64,000 bases of DNA, taken from NCBI RefSeq assembly GCF_027853965.1, contig NZ_JAQGLB010000006.1, positions 328,083-392,082 on the forward strand, read 5' to 3'. A program made the position numbers and the translations under genes. The notes under the pieces were generated by a model. It was not told the origin of the DNA, did no database searches, and saw only the letters and a list, made by a program, of their open reading frames with translations. The DNA comes from Saccharopolyspora indica (lineage in GTDB: Bacteria; Actinomycetota; Actinomycetes; Mycobacteriales; Pseudonocardiaceae). Below, in pieces: positions 25,994 through 36,117 of this stretch; positions within the stretch are counted from its first letter, which is position 1; each line of letters starts with the position of its first letter.

Positions 25994-27205
25994 TCAGCCG
26001 GCCTTCCGCACGACCATCGCGGAATTGAAACCGCCGTATCCCCGCGCCACGACGACGGCGACGCGCACCGCGGCGCTGCGCGGCGACACGACCAGGTCGA
26101 GGTCGTAGGCGGCCGACGGGGTCACGTTGCTGGTCGGCGGGATGACTCCGTCCTGCATCGCCAGCAGCGCGGTGGCCACGTCCAGCGAGGCCGCACCCGC
26201 GCACAGCCGACCGGTCATGGCCTTGGGCACCGTGACCGCGACACCGCCCGCACCGAACACGGCGGTGATCGCCGCCGCCTCGACCTCGTCGAGCTCGGGA
26301 ATCGCCGCGCCGTCGGCGAAGACCACGTCGACATCGCGCGGACCGACTCCGGCGTCGGCCATGGCCAGTTCGACGGCCCGCCGCAGTCCCGGTTCCCGTC
26401 CGCTGCCCGGAGCCGGATCGGTGGTGGCCGCGTAGCCGGCGATCTCGCCGTACACCCGGGCGCCGCGGCTGCGCGCCGCGTCCTCGTCCTCCACGACGAG
26501 CAGCGCCCCGCCTTCACCCGGCACGTGGCCGCACGCCGCCGGGTCGAACGGGAGGTACGCCCGGCCGGGATCCTCTCGCGTGCTCAGCCGGCCTGCCGAC
26601 AGCTGAGCCACCCATCCCCACGGGCAGATGGCGCCGTCCACGCCTCCGGCCAGCATCACGCCGCAGCCCTTGCGGATCCGGCGGCGGGCCTGCGCGAGCG
26701 CGTCCAGGCCACCTGCCTGGTCCGAAACGACCACGCCGCTGGGGCCTTTCAAACCGTTGCGGATGGAGATCTGGCCGGTGTTCACCGCGTAGAACCACGC
26801 GAAGGACTGGTAGGCGCTGACGTGCTGGGCGCCCTTGCTCCACAGGTTCTGGAGCTCGACCTGGCCGAATTCGAAACCTCCCGCGGAACTCGCGGTGATC
26901 ACGCCCATGCCGAACTCGTCCAGCTCGTCGGGCCGCACGCCGGAGTCGGCGATCGCCCAGTCCGCCGTGACCAGTGCCAGCCGGGTCATGTGGTCGGTCT
27001 GCGGCAGCAGCCGGTTCGGCAGGTGGGCCGCGGCGTCGAACCCGGGCACTTCGCCGGCCAGCGTCGCCGGGTACTGGCGGGCGTCGAACCGGGTGACCGG
27101 CCCGATGCCGCTGCGGCCGCGCCGCGTCGCCGCCCAGAAGTCCACTGCGCCCAACCCGTTGGGGGCCGTCACCCCGATGCCCGTGACCACCGCTCGTGGC
27201 GTCAT
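25994..27205 (-). CDS. Ketosynthase chain-length factor (KS-beta)
   Basis: A 403-residue thiolase-fold protein. The active-site Cys of KS-alpha is replaced by Gln163 ([10 protein letters not shown]), the hallmark of chain-length factors, which decarboxylate malonyl-ACP and set chain length. It overlaps the KS-alpha stop by four bases (ATGA), so the heterodimer is made at matched levels. Angucyclines are decaketides. That length is assumed here from cluster type, not read from the sequence. Confidence 0.95.
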   Translation of the reverse strand: MTPRAVVTGIGVTAPNGLGAVDFWAATRRGRSGIGPVTRFDARQYPATLAGEVPGFDAAAHLPNRLLPQTDHMTRLALVTADWAIADSGVRPDELDEFGMGVITASSAGGFEFGQVELQNLWSKGAQHVSAYQSFAWFYAVNTGQISIRNGLKGPSGVVVSDQAGGLDALAQARRRIRKGCGVMLAGGVDGAICPWGWVAQLSAGRLSTREDPGRAYLPFDPAACGHVPGEGGALLVVEDEDAARSRGARVYGEIAGYAATTDPAPGSGREPGLRRAVELAMADAGVGPRDVDVVFADGAAIPELDEVEAAAITAVFGAGGVAVTVPKAMTGRLCAGAASLDVATALLAMQDGVIPPTSNVTPSAAYDLDLVVSPRSAAVRVAVVVARGYGGFNSAMVVRKAG

Positions 27206-28470
27206 TTCCCACTCCGCTCGGCGCTGGCCAGCACCATGGCGCTCTGGAACCCGCCGAACCCGCTGCCCACGGTCAGCACGACGTCGGTCCGCCACTCGCG
27301 GGCGATCCGGGGCACGTAGTCGAGATCGCAATCCGGGTCCGGGTTGCGCAGGTTCGCCGTGGGCGGCACGACGTCGGATCCGATCGCCAGCACCGACGCG
27401 GCGATCTCGATCGAGCCGATCGCGCCCAGCGAGTGCCCGACCATCGACTTGATGGAGCTCACCGGAACGCGGCGCGCGTGCGCACCGAGGCTCCGCTTGA
27501 ACGCCGCCGTCTCGTGCCGGTCGTTCTGCTTGGTCCCCGAGCCGTGCGCGTTCACGTAGTCGATGTCGGCCGGGTCGAGCTCCGCCTCGTCGAGCGCCGC
27601 CCGGATCGCCGCCGCCATCTCGGTGCCGTCCGCGCGCAGCCCGGTCATGTGGAAGGCGTTGGAGCGGGTGGCGAAACCCGCGATCTCGGCGTGGACGTGC
27701 GCGTTGCGCTTCCTCGCCCGCTCCAGGTCCTCCAGCACGAACACCGCGGATCCCTCGCCGAGCACGAACCCGTTGCGGGTCAGGTCGAAGGGCCGCGAGG
27801 CGTGCTCGGCGTCGTCGTTGCGCGGCGTGGTCGCCTTGATCGCGTCGAAGCAGGCGACCGTGATCGGCGAGATCGGCGCGTCGGTCGCTCCCGCGATCAT
27901 CACGTCCGCGGAACCTTCCCGGATCAGCTCGCACGCGTAGCCGACGGAATCCAGCCCGGACGTGCAGCCCGTCGACACCACCGCGGCCGGCCCCTCGGCC
28001 CCGACCAGCCAGGCCACCTCGCTCGCGAACGAGCTCGGCACCATCTGCCGGTAGAGGTGCGGCACCGCGTACTCGTGATCGACGAGTTCCAGCCCGCCGT
28101 CGTCGCTGACCACCCGGTACTCGTTCTCCAGGCTCGTCGTGGCACCGACAGCGCTGCCGATGGTCACGCCGGTGCGGTGCGGGTCCAGCTCGCCGAGCTC
28201 CAGGCCGCTGTCGTAGAGCGCCTCGTTCGTCGCCACCGCCGCGAACTGCACGGCGCGGTCCATCCGCCGCACCGCCTGCGGCCCCAGCCCGTGCTCCGCG
28301 GGGTCGAAGTCCACTTCCGCGGCGATCCGGGACCGGAACGGCGTGGGATCGAAGTGCGTGATCCCCCTGGTGGCCGTCCGTCCTTCGGTCAACATGTTCC
28401 AGAAGTTCTTGGTGCCGATGCCGCCTGGCGCGACGACCCCGACTCCCGTTATCGCTACCCGATTCCCCAC
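27202..28470 (-). CDS. Type II polyketide ketosynthase (KS-alpha)
   Basis: A 422-residue beta-ketoacyl synthase that condenses malonyl units. The catalytic triad is Cys169 in STGCTSGLD, His309 in NAHGSGT and His346 in VGHSLGA. The GTG at 28470 is chosen as start because the family begins close to [14 protein letters not shown] and GGAGACAGGACA lies just upstream. The protein pairs with the KS-beta encoded next. Confidence 0.95.
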   Translation of the reverse strand: MGNRVAITGVGVVAPGGIGTKNFWNMLTEGRTATRGITHFDPTPFRSRIAAEVDFDPAEHGLGPQAVRRMDRAVQFAAVATNEALYDSGLELGELDPHRTGVTIGSAVGATTSLENEYRVVSDDGGLELVDHEYAVPHLYRQMVPSSFASEVAWLVGAEGPAAVVSTGCTSGLDSVGYACELIREGSADVMIAGATDAPISPITVACFDAIKATTPRNDDAEHASRPFDLTRNGFVLGEGSAVFVLEDLERARKRNAHVHAEIAGFATRSNAFHMTGLRADGTEMAAAIRAALDEAELDPADIDYVNAHGSGTKQNDRHETAAFKRSLGAHARRVPVSSIKSMVGHSLGAIGSIEIAASVLAIGSDVVPPTANLRNPDPDCDLDYVPRIAREWRTDVVLTVGSGFGGFQSAMVLASAERSGK

Positions 28471-28526
28471 TGTCCTGTCTCCGTTCCAACCGAGGCCCGA
28501 GACTTCGTGATCCGGCCGGCTGCGCA

Positions 28527-28859
28527 TCACCCGGACGGTGATGCCCAGCGGTAGAAGCGGGTCGCCATCGCGTCCGACGGCGTCCGCCAGGTCTCCGGGT
28601 CGTAGGCGGTGATGAAGGGCCGCAGGTCGGAGCTGATGTTCTTGAACAGCGGGTGGGTCTTGGCCCGCTCGATGTTCGCCCCGCCGTCGTCGGAGTCGAA
28701 GTCCTGCAGGTGGAAGTACAGACCGCGGTAGTGGAACAGCTGCCGCCGCCGCGTTCCCATCATCCCGGGCAGTTCCGTCCGGTCGAACTCCGCGAAGAGC
28801 CCCGCCACCTCATCGGCGGACGCCGGGTCCATCCGCGCCACGATCAGCGTGCTGTGCAT
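28527..28859 (-). CDS. Angucycline-type polyketide cyclase (UrdF/JadI-like)
   Basis: A 110-residue protein of the TcmI/cyclase_polyket family. The start [18 protein letters not shown], the [20 protein letters not shown] segment and the end [10 protein letters not shown] closely resemble UrdF, LanF and JadI, which close the third and fourth rings of the benz[a]anthracene frame. This is the strongest single clue that the product is an angucycline and not an anthracycline. It sits immediately before KS-alpha, as in known clusters. Confidence 0.92.
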   Translation of the reverse strand: MHSTLIVARMDPASADEVAGLFAEFDRTELPGMMGTRRRQLFHYRGLYFHLQDFDSDDGGANIERAKTHPLFKNISSDLRPFITAYDPETWRTPSDAMATRFYRWASPSG

Positions 28860-28893
28860 GTCCTTCTCCTCTTCCAAGAGCCCGCTCCCGGCC

Positions 28894-30369
28894 TCACACC
28901 GGGACGGGCGTTCCGAACCACCGGCCGAGCGCGGCGGTGACGTCCTCCCCCGCGTGCGAAACCCATGCGACGTACCCGTCCGGGCGCACGAGCACGGCGT
29001 CCACGGCGTTGAGCGGATCGCCCGGCTCGTTGCCGAACGGGGCTCCGGTGAACACCTCGACGCGATCGCTCCACCCGGTGGCCGCCCGCCGCAGCCCGGC
29101 GTCGTCGGCCAGGTCCAGCAGGACCCCTCTCGCGCCGCGGAGCAGTTCCGTCGTGCTGGTCTTGGTGCCCTCGCCGAGGAGCTCCCGCGGCGGCAGGCGC
29201 CGGCCCGCCAGATCGTGGTCGGGCAGACCGACGTCGTAGCGGATGTCCAAACCGCTGACCATGCCGACGAGGTGGCGGTTGACGACGTCGAACTCCATGA
29301 GCTCCGCCATGACGTTGCGCAGCGGCACCACCTCCTCACCGCTGAGGAACAGGAAGCCCTGCGCCTGGGTGTTCATCAGCAGCCGGGCGCCGACCGGGTG
29401 GCGCTCGTGGTGGTAGGTGTCCAACAGGGACGGATCGGCCGATCCGCGCAGCACGGCACCGAGCTTCCACCCGAGGTTCACCGAGTCCTGCACGCCGACG
29501 TTGAGGCCCTGCCCGCCCGCCGGGAGGTGGATGTGCGCGGCGTCGCCCGCCAGGAACACGTTGCCCCGCCGGTACTGCGTGACCAGCCGGGCCGAGTCGG
29601 TGAACGAGCTGGTCCACAGCGCCTCCGCGCCGCGGATGTCCTCCCCGGTCAGCCGCAGCCACGCCTCGGCCACCTCGGAGAACTCCGGTGGGCCGCTGCG
29701 CTGCACCGGTTCGTTGTTCCGCTCGCACACGATGACGCGGTCCACGCCGTCACCGATCGGCGCGCTCATCGCCATCCCGCCGGGCACCCGCTCCCCGATC
29801 GGACGCGGGCGGAGTTCGCAGCCGCGCACATCGGCCAGGAACATCTCCATGGTCGTCGGCGTACCGGGGAACTCGAAGCCGGCGAGCTTGCGGACGGTGC
29901 TCCGCCCGCCGTCGCAGCCGATCAGGTACCGGGCGCGCAGGTGCCGGGGACCGGCCGGGGTGCGCGCGACGACGTCGACGCCGTCCTCGTCGTCGGTCAG
30001 CCCGATCAGCTCCCAGCCCCGCCGGACATCGGCGCCCAGCTCGGTGACCCAGTCCCCGAGGATCTGCTCGGTGCGGGCCTGGGAAACCCCGTTGGCGCTG
30101 AAGTGGATCCCGTCCAGCACGCTGAAGTCCACGCCCAGCCCGCCGAAGTGCCCGGCCGAGCTCGTGGCGATCTCGCCGTAGCGGGACAGCAGGTCGCGCT
30201 GGTCCAGCAACTCCATGGTTCGCGCGGTAAATCCCAGTCCCCGGGACTCGCCGGTCGGTTCGGCGAGGCGTTCGAGGACCACCACCTCGACTCCGGCCAG
30301 CCGGAGTTCGCCTGCGAGCATGAGGCCCGCCGGGCCCGCTCCGACGACGACCACCTCAGCAACGTCCAT
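28894..30369 (-). CDS. FAD-dependent angucycline hydroxylase (PgaE/UrdE-like)
   Basis: A 491-residue flavoprotein hydroxylase. VVVGAGPAGLMLAGELR, ESRGLGFTARTMELLDQRD, YLIGCDGGRSTVRKLAGF and FLAGDAAHIHLPAGGQGLN track PgaE very closely. PgaE and UrdE hydroxylate C12 of prejadomycin-type intermediates to start quinone formation. The start ATG at 30369 follows GGAGAAGGAA. It opens the E-F-A-B-C-D-L order shared by angucycline clusters. Confidence 0.93.
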   Translation of the reverse strand: MDVAEVVVVGAGPAGLMLAGELRLAGVEVVVLERLAEPTGESRGLGFTARTMELLDQRDLLSRYGEIATSSAGHFGGLGVDFSVLDGIHFSANGVSQARTEQILGDWVTELGADVRRGWELIGLTDDEDGVDVVARTPAGPRHLRARYLIGCDGGRSTVRKLAGFEFPGTPTTMEMFLADVRGCELRPRPIGERVPGGMAMSAPIGDGVDRVIVCERNNEPVQRSGPPEFSEVAEAWLRLTGEDIRGAEALWTSSFTDSARLVTQYRRGNVFLAGDAAHIHLPAGGQGLNVGVQDSVNLGWKLGAVLRGSADPSLLDTYHHERHPVGARLLMNTQAQGFLFLSGEEVVPLRNVMAELMEFDVVNRHLVGMVSGLDIRYDVGLPDHDLAGRRLPPRELLGEGTKTSTTELLRGARGVLLDLADDAGLRRAATGWSDRVEVFTGAPFGNEPGDPLNAVDAVLVRPDGYVAWVSHAGEDVTAALGRWFGTPVPV

Positions 30370-30446
30370 TTCCTTCTCCTCATCGGGGATGTTCGCGGTA
30401 CCGGTCCGGCCGCCGCCAGGCTCAGCGCGGCAGGCCGTCGGCGGGT

Positions 30447-31556
30447 TCACAGCCGGGCGAGCACCTCGCGGAGCGCGCTGATGACCTCGTCCTGGACCTC
30501 CTCGGACAGCGAGGGGTACATGGGCAGCGAGAAGATCTCGCCGGCCAGCGACTCCGTCACCGGGAGATCACCCGCCGAGCAGCCGAGGTGGCGGAATCCG
30601 CTCATCGTGTGCACCGGCCACGGATAGCTGATGTTCAGCTCGATCCCGTAGGCCTTGAGCTGCTCGATGATCCGGTCCCGCTCGGGGTGGCGCACCACGT
30701 ACACGTAGTAGACGTGCTCGTTGCCGGGGACGGTCTTCGGCAGCACCAGGTCGGTGTCGCCGAGCGCGGCCTCGTACCGGCGAGCCACCGCGCGCCGCCC
30801 CTCGGTGTAGGCGTCGAGCCGCCGGAGCTTGCGCCGGAGGATCTCCGCCTGCACCTCGTCGAGCCGGCTGTTGTGACCCGGTGTCTCGACGACGTAGTAG
30901 ACCTTCTCCATGCCGTAGTAGCGGAGCCTGCGCAGGTTGCCCGCGACCGCCTCGTCCGAGGTGATGGTGGCGCCGCCGTCGCCGTAGGCGCCGAGGACCT
31001 TGGTCGGGTAGAAGGAGAACGCCGCCGCGGCCCCGGTGGTCCCGGCCAGCTTCCCGTTCTGCCGCGCCCCGTGCGCCTGCGCGCAGTCCTCCAGGATCGC
31101 CAGCCCGTGCTCGGCGGCGACGGCTTCGAGCGCGGGCAGGTCGACGCACTGCCCGTACAGGTGCACCGGCAGCAGGCACCGGGTTCGTTCGGTGACCGCG
31201 GCGGCGACCTGCGAGGTGTCCATCAGGAAGTCCTCTTCGCGGACGTCCACGAAGACCGGGGTGGCGCCGACCGAGTCGATCGCCAGCACCGTGGGGGCCG
31301 CGGTGTTCGACACCGTGATGACCTCGTCGCCGGGACCGATGCCGAGCGCCTGCAGGCCGAGCTTGATCGCGTTGGTCCCGTTGTCGACCCCGACGCAGTG
31401 GTCCACCCCGTGGTAGTCGGCGAATTCCTGCTCGAAACCGCGGACGCTGGCGCCGAGGACCAGCTGTCCCGAGCCGAACACCGATTCCACCGCATCGTGG
31501 ATGTCATCCCGCTCTTCGGCGTACTCCGGCAGGTAGTCCCAGACCCGAGTCGTCAC
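30447..31556 (-). CDS. dTDP-3-keto-hexose 3-aminotransferase (DegT/DnrJ family)
   Basis: A 369-residue PLP enzyme that installs the C3 amino group from glutamate. K186 in [14 protein letters not shown] binds PLP and D157 in [10 protein letters not shown] contacts its ring nitrogen. The sequence follows TylB, DesV and SpnR. The GTG start at 31556 overlaps the upstream methyltransferase stop as GTGA. With the 2,3-dehydratase product as substrate it would give a 3-amino-2,3,6-trideoxy sugar, which two N-methyltransferases can then dimethylate. Confidence 0.93.
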   Translation of the reverse strand: MTTRVWDYLPEYAEERDDIHDAVESVFGSGQLVLGASVRGFEQEFADYHGVDHCVGVDNGTNAIKLGLQALGIGPGDEVITVSNTAAPTVLAIDSVGATPVFVDVREEDFLMDTSQVAAAVTERTRCLLPVHLYGQCVDLPALEAVAAEHGLAILEDCAQAHGARQNGKLAGTTGAAAAFSFYPTKVLGAYGDGGATITSDEAVAGNLRRLRYYGMEKVYYVVETPGHNSRLDEVQAEILRRKLRRLDAYTEGRRAVARRYEAALGDTDLVLPKTVPGNEHVYYVYVVRHPERDRIIEQLKAYGIELNISYPWPVHTMSGFRHLGCSAGDLPVTESLAGEIFSLPMYPSLSEEVQDEVISALREVLARL

Positions 31557-32278
31557 GAAACGCTCCCTTCTAGAACGCCGAGGAACAGACCCCGGCCGTA
31601 CTGGACGCCCTCGACGTATTCGACGGTGAACCCCGCGTCGCGCATCGCCTTCTCGTAGCGGGCGCGCGGGAAGAGCTGGTACCGGTAGGTCTCGCTGAAG
31701 TGCCTCGTCCCCGTTTCGCCGTCGGCGACGAGGTAGTGCACGTCCATCCGCGACTCCTCGCCCTCCCGCCAGGCGTGCGAAACCCGGGCGATCGTGCGGT
31801 GGTCCGGGGTCAGGACGTCCCCACCGATGTAGCCGTCGATGAACTTCTCCGGGAACCACCACGGATCGATCGCCACCACCCCGCCCGGGTTGAGGTGCCG
31901 GGCGAAGCACCGCAGCGCCGCGTCCAGCTCGTCGGCGGATTCCACGTGGCTGATCGAGGCGAACATGCACACGACCGCGTCGAACCTCCGCCCCAGGTCG
32001 AACGAGCGCATGTCGCCCTGGTGCAGCGGGACGTCCCGCAACCGAGTTCGCGCCACCGACAGCATGTCCTCGGAGAGCTCCACGCCGGCGACGTCGTCGA
32101 AGAGCTCGGCGAGGTGGGCGAGGTGGCCACCGGTGCCGCACGCGATGTCCAGCAGCGAGGACGCCGCCGGGAACTTCGTGCGGATCCGATCCGCCAGGTA
32201 CGCGCTCTCGCCCGGGTAGTCCTTGCCGCGCAACGTGTACACCACGTCGTAGATCTCGGAAGAGGCCGCTCCGTACAT
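31553..32278 (-). CDS. Aminosugar N-methyltransferase (DesVI/TylM1-like, second copy)
   Basis: A 241-residue SAM methyltransferase of the same family as the gene at 20.3-21.0 kb. [34 protein letters not shown] and [13 protein letters not shown] are the shared landmarks. The two copies differ at many positions, so they are old paralogues and not a recent duplication. It is coupled to the aminotransferase gene, so it is the better candidate for acting directly after C3 amination. Confidence 0.9.
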   Translation of the reverse strand: MYGAASSEIYDVVYTLRGKDYPGESAYLADRIRTKFPAASSLLDIACGTGGHLAHLAELFDDVAGVELSEDMLSVARTRLRDVPLHQGDMRSFDLGRRFDAVVCMFASISHVESADELDAALRCFARHLNPGGVVAIDPWWFPEKFIDGYIGGDVLTPDHRTIARVSHAWREGEESRMDVHYLVADGETGTRHFSETYRYQLFPRARYEKAMRDAGFTVEYVEGVQYGRGLFLGVLEGSVS

Positions 32279-32312
32279 CTGCTTCCTTTCGGTCGTTCGG
32301 GGCCCGGTGCTG

Positions 32313-33356
32313 CTAGGACGCCACGGGTTCGGACGAACTCCGGCCGCTGCCGCCACCCGCGAAACCGGTCTCCCGCAGCGCGTCGGTCGTGCGCTCGATC
32401 GCTTCGCGCAGGGAGAACCGCGGCGCCCAGCCGGTGTTCGCGCGGAACGACGACGAATCGACCGTGAGACTCCGGAAGTCGGTCACCGGCGCGTCTCGCG
32501 GCGGGGGGACGCTGACCACCGGAACCGGTGGTGAGCCGGTTCGTTCCGCCACCACTTCCGCGATCGTCCGGAACGCCGTGCCGAGGTCCGCACCGCGATC
32601 GGAGCCGATCGGCCAGTGGCCCCCGATCAACATCTCGGCGTGATCGCACGCGGCCAGCACCGCGGAGGCGATGTCGTCGACGTAGAGCAGATCTCGCTCG
32701 ACCGAACCGTCGTGCCACAGCGGAAGGGCTTCGCCGGCCAGCGCGCGCCGCACCATCGTCGTGATGACGCCCGAGTCGGCGCATCCCGGTGTCCGGACCG
32801 GCCCGAACACCGTCGGCAGCCGGACGCTCAGGCAGCGCACGACGCCGTCCGCCGTCGCGGCTTTGAGCACGCGTTCCCCGGCCAGCTTCTGCTTGTCGTA
32901 AGCGGCCTCCGGCAGATCCGGCTCGCTGCCGTCCACCGGCGCGCCGGGCGCGACGCCGACCTGGGAGACCGCCCCGCTGTAGATCACCAGCGGCGGCCTG
33001 CGGCCGGTTCCGCTCGTGCGCAGCACCTCGACGAGATCGCGCGACACCCCGACGTTGGCCCGCTCGCTGTCCGGTGTCAGCTCCGCGGTGCGCCAACCAG
33101 CGGTGTGCTTGACCAGGTGGACGATCACGTCGGCGTCCTCGACCGCCGCCGCGAGCTCGCCGCGGTCGGTGAGGTCCGCCTTCCGGACCTGCACCTCGGC
33201 CGGGCCGGTTCCGGCGACGACGCTCCGCCGCCGCGCGACCGCGCGCAGGCGAACCCGTCGGGCGGCGAAGGCCGCGGTCACCGCGGAACCGACGAGCCCC
33301 GAAGCGCCGAGAACCGTGACCAGCGGCCTGCGCGGCGGCGTTGCGGTGCTTGCCAT
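32313..33356 (-). CDS. NDP-hexose 4-ketoreductase (second copy)
   Basis: A 347-residue atypical SDR. LGASGLVGSAVTAAFA is the nucleotide loop, VIYSGAVSQVG gives the Ser region and AAYDKQKLAGERV the YxxxK pair. It resembles late 4-ketoreductases of aminosugar pathways (DnmV, EvaE, UrdZ3 class). The ATG at 33356 is chosen because GAGGAG lies nine bases upstream; an ATG nine bases earlier abuts that site and is unlikely. It is only distantly similar to the 19.2-20.2 kb copy. Confidence 0.78.
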   Translation of the reverse strand: MASTATPPRRPLVTVLGASGLVGSAVTAAFAARRVRLRAVARRRSVVAGTGPAEVQVRKADLTDRGELAAAVEDADVIVHLVKHTAGWRTAELTPDSERANVGVSRDLVEVLRTSGTGRRPPLVIYSGAVSQVGVAPGAPVDGSEPDLPEAAYDKQKLAGERVLKAATADGVVRCLSVRLPTVFGPVRTPGCADSGVITTMVRRALAGEALPLWHDGSVERDLLYVDDIASAVLAACDHAEMLIGGHWPIGSDRGADLGTAFRTIAEVVAERTGSPPVPVVSVPPPRDAPVTDFRSLTVDSSSFRANTGWAPRFSLREAIERTTDALRETGFAGGGSGRSSSEPVAS

Positions 33357-33418
33357 GACGTGCATCTCCTCGTGTCGGCGTGGTACCCCGCGCGCGGGTG
33401 CTGCCACCGCGCACCGGC

Positions 33419-33467
33419 AGTCTTTCCCGGTCCGTTCTCCCCTCGATCCAGCCGCGACGAATGCGAG
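33419..33467 (-). promoter_or_regulatory. Candidate SARP-type promoter (copy 1)
   Basis: On the minus strand a block ending GGGGAGAACGG (to 33432) is followed after seven bases by AAGACT, a possible -10. The block matches a second one at 35047-35072 at about 23 of 26 positions, with the same seven-base gap to its -10. The -35 zone has TTCGTCG and TGGATCG 11 bases apart, the spacing of SARP-binding repeats. It would drive the second 4-ketoreductase gene and those below. Confidence 0.5.
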
Positions 33468-33517
33468 CCGAACGAGCTGCCGCGGTGCGGGCCGGCCGGG
33501 GAGCACCGGAAGCCGCA

Positions 33518-34864
33518 TCAACGTCGGGCGCCTGCGACGAGCCGGGTGGATTCGCCCAGCAGGCAGGTCAGCAGGCAGCGGGCCGCGACGTTGACGTAGT
33601 TGCCGTACCGCACGAACCCGGTCAGCTGCTCCGGGGTCATCCAGCAGTAGTCGGCCGGGACGTCGAGGTCGAAGTCCTCCCCCACGTCCACCACCAGGTA
33701 GCGGTTCTCGGCGTGGAAGAACCGTCCGCCTTCCTCGGAGTGGACCACGTCGACGATGGTGTTCGGTTCGCCCACGAGCTCGTCCAGGAAGCGCGGCCGG
33801 AACTGCGGCGGCATTCCGTCGGAGTTCGCCGGGATGCAGCTGACCGTGGGCGCCATCTCGACCACGTCGTGGGTGCCCGCTTCCGTCCTGGCCTGCACGA
33901 GCACGTGGAAGGCGCCGTTGATGCGCCGGCCGAGGAACCCGATGACGCCCCGGTCGACCGGCTTGAGCATCGGCTGCGACCACGAGGCGACCTCGCGGTT
34001 GGTCGCCCGCACGTCCACTCCCACCACGGAGAAGTGCCGCTGCTCGTCGTGCCGGATCTCCCCACCGGTCAGGCTCCACCTCGGCAGCTCGGCCAGCGGG
34101 ACCGTCCGCCTCGACAACTGGTAGCGGGCCTTGCACTCGGTGAACCAGCTGAGCAGCCCGGCCACCGGGTGCAGCGCCTGCTCGTCCCGGCCGGGTTCGG
34201 GTCCGCCCAGGCCGACCCCGCCGCCGGCGGAGAAGAACGGCATTCCGGACAGCACGGTGCGCGCGTCCATGTTCACGAGGTTGTCCTCGCGCAGCAGTTC
34301 CGCGACCTGGCCCAGGCTGAGCCAGCAGAAGTCCTCTCCGACCGGCAGATCCCCGGTGACCTCGACGATCATGTTCCGGTTTCGCTTGTTCAGGAACCAC
34401 GATCCCTGCTCGGACTGCAGGACGTCCACCACCGCCCGCCCGTCGCGCGGTTCCGTGAAGTGCTCCAGGTAGGGGACCGCGCTCCCGCGGTGCACCCTCG
34501 TGTAGTTGCTCCGGGTCGCCTGCACCGTCGGCGACAGCTGCAGGAGGTTGACGTTCCCCGGCTCCATCTTCGCCTGCAGCAGGCAGTGGACCTCACCGTC
34601 GACGACCTTGACGACGATGCCGAGGATCCCGATCTCGGGCTGCACGATGATCGGCTGGGACCACGCCGCGGTCTCCCGGTGGTCGGTGCGGATGTCCAGT
34701 CCCTGGACCGAGAAGAACTTCCCGCTCCGGTGCCCGATGTTGCCGGTGCCGGGGTCGACCTGCCACCCGTCCATCGCCTCCAGCGGGGTTCTCGAGACCT
34801 CGTAGGCGTTGTTCAGCCTCCGCCTGTGGAACCACTCGTAGAACTCGTCGAGAACGCGGAACAA
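33518..34864 (-). CDS. NDP-hexose 2,3-dehydratase
   Basis: A 448-residue protein made of two similar halves (about 35-215 and 255-440), each with a WSQP segment (AAWSQPIIVQPEIG and ASWSQPMLKPVDRG), as in TylX3, EryBVI and SpnO. It removes the C2 hydroxyl from dTDP-4-keto-6-deoxyglucose and gives the 3,4-diketo-2,6-dideoxy intermediate. The TTG start at 34864 is chosen because GGAGG lies seven bases upstream and no better in-frame codon exists. The preceding 298 bases hold a candidate SARP-type promoter. Confidence 0.9.
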   Translation of the reverse strand: MFRVLDEFYEWFHRRRLNNAYEVSRTPLEAMDGWQVDPGTGNIGHRSGKFFSVQGLDIRTDHRETAAWSQPIIVQPEIGILGIVVKVVDGEVHCLLQAKMEPGNVNLLQLSPTVQATRSNYTRVHRGSAVPYLEHFTEPRDGRAVVDVLQSEQGSWFLNKRNRNMIVEVTGDLPVGEDFCWLSLGQVAELLREDNLVNMDARTVLSGMPFFSAGGGVGLGGPEPGRDEQALHPVAGLLSWFTECKARYQLSRRTVPLAELPRWSLTGGEIRHDEQRHFSVVGVDVRATNREVASWSQPMLKPVDRGVIGFLGRRINGAFHVLVQARTEAGTHDVVEMAPTVSCIPANSDGMPPQFRPRFLDELVGEPNTIVDVVHSEEGGRFFHAENRYLVVDVGEDFDLDVPADYCWMTPEQLTGFVRYGNYVNVAARCLLTCLLGESTRLVAGARR

Positions 34865-35033
34865 AGCGACACCTCCATGGCCAGCTTCGATTCGGCGGCA
34901 ACGGCTTCCGGCGACTGCCACTGCGACCGGCCCGATCCGGAAAGCCGGTCCAGGGCCGAGATCGCGGGCGCGGATCCCGCCCGCCGCGGGGCGTCGCCGA
35001 CGCGGGCGCGCACCCGGTTCCTACTCCGGTTCA

Positions 35034-35082
35034 AACCTAGGGAAGCCCGTTCTCCCCGCGATCAAGCCGTGCTCGATTCCGC
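35034..35082 (-). promoter_or_regulatory. Candidate SARP-type promoter (copy 2) in a 298-base gap
   Basis: On the minus strand TCGAGCA and TTGATCG stand 11 bases apart, then GGGGAGAACGG (to 35047), a seven-base gap and TAGGTT as a -10 (35039-35034). The block matches the one at 33432-33467. It is placed about 170 bases upstream of the 2,3-dehydratase start, leaving a long untranslated leader. Nothing else was recognised in this gap. Confidence 0.5.
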
Positions 35083-35162
35083 TTCCCCGCTCGTGCTTCC
35101 ACGTGCTGCCGGAAGCCGCGCTGCACGCCTTCGTCGCTCGCGGCGGTTCTCGGGCCGGGCGG

Positions 35163-36053
35163 TCAGAGAACCGCGCTGAGGCCGGATTCCGATTTGGACA
35201 CGTCCACCAGGTACTGCCCGTACCGGGTCTTGGCGAGACCCTGCCCCAGCTCCAGGCAGGCATCGCGGTCGATGAAGCCCATGCGCAGCGCGATCTCCTC
35301 GATGCAGGCGATCCGGACGCCCTGGCGGTGCTCCAAGGTCTGGACGTACTGGCTGGCAGCCATCAGCGAGTCGTGCGTGCCCGTGTCCAGCCAGGCGAAC
35401 CCGCGCCCCAGGTTCACCAGATGCGCCCGGCCCTGCTCCAGGTAGGTCCGGTTCACGTCGGTGATCTCCAGCTCGCCCCGGTTCGAGGGGCGCAGTTCCC
35501 CGGCGATCTCCACGACGTCGGAGTCGTACACGTAGAGCCCGGTGATCGCGAGGTTGGACCTCGGGTGCTCGGGCTTCTCCTCGATCGAGATCAGCCGGCC
35601 CCGCTGGTCGAGCTCGCCGACCCCGTAGCGCTCGGGGTCGCTGACCGGGTATCCGAAGAGGACGCAACCATCGACGTCCTGCACCGAGCGGCGCAGCAGG
35701 TCCGAGAAACCCGGTCCGTGGAAGATGTTGTCGCCGAGGATCAGCGTCACCGGGTCCGAGCCGATGTGCTCGGACCCGATGACGAACGCGTCGGCTATCC
35801 CGCGCGGCTCGTCCTGCTCGGCATAGCTGATCGACATCCCGAGCGCGCTGCCGTCGCCGAGCAGGCGCTGGAAGCCCGCGAGGTCCGTCGGCGCGGAGAT
35901 GAGCAGCACATCGCGGATGCCCGCGAGCATCAGCACGGACAGCGGGTAGTAGATCATCGGTTTGTCGTAGACGGGCAGCAGTTGTTTCGAGACGCCGAGG
36001 GTGATCGGATGCAAACGCGTTCCGTGGCCTCCGGCGAGAATGATTCCCTTCAC
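35163..36053 (-). CDS. rmlA: Glucose-1-phosphate thymidylyltransferase
   Basis: A 296-residue nucleotidyltransferase making dTDP-glucose, the first committed sugar step. GIILAGGHGTRLHPITLGVS and KQLLPVYDKPMIYYPLS are the nucleotide and Lys motifs, EQDEPRGIADAF and VTLILGDNIFHG complete the family pattern. The GTG start at 36053 gives the usual N-terminus. It is encoded far from the 4,6-dehydratase (16 kb) but on the same strand and in the same run. Confidence 0.94.
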   Translation of the reverse strand: MKGIILAGGHGTRLHPITLGVSKQLLPVYDKPMIYYPLSVLMLAGIRDVLLISAPTDLAGFQRLLGDGSALGMSISYAEQDEPRGIADAFVIGSEHIGSDPVTLILGDNIFHGPGFSDLLRRSVQDVDGCVLFGYPVSDPERYGVGELDQRGRLISIEEKPEHPRSNLAITGLYVYDSDVVEIAGELRPSNRGELEITDVNRTYLEQGRAHLVNLGRGFAWLDTGTHDSLMAASQYVQTLEHRQGVRIACIEEIALRMGFIDRDACLELGQGLAKTRYGQYLVDVSKSESGLSAVL

Positions 36054-36117
36054 AGTTCCGCCTTTTCTGGAGATCGAGCATCCGCCCCTGCGGCGCCCCT
36101 GATCCCGGGCAGCGCGC

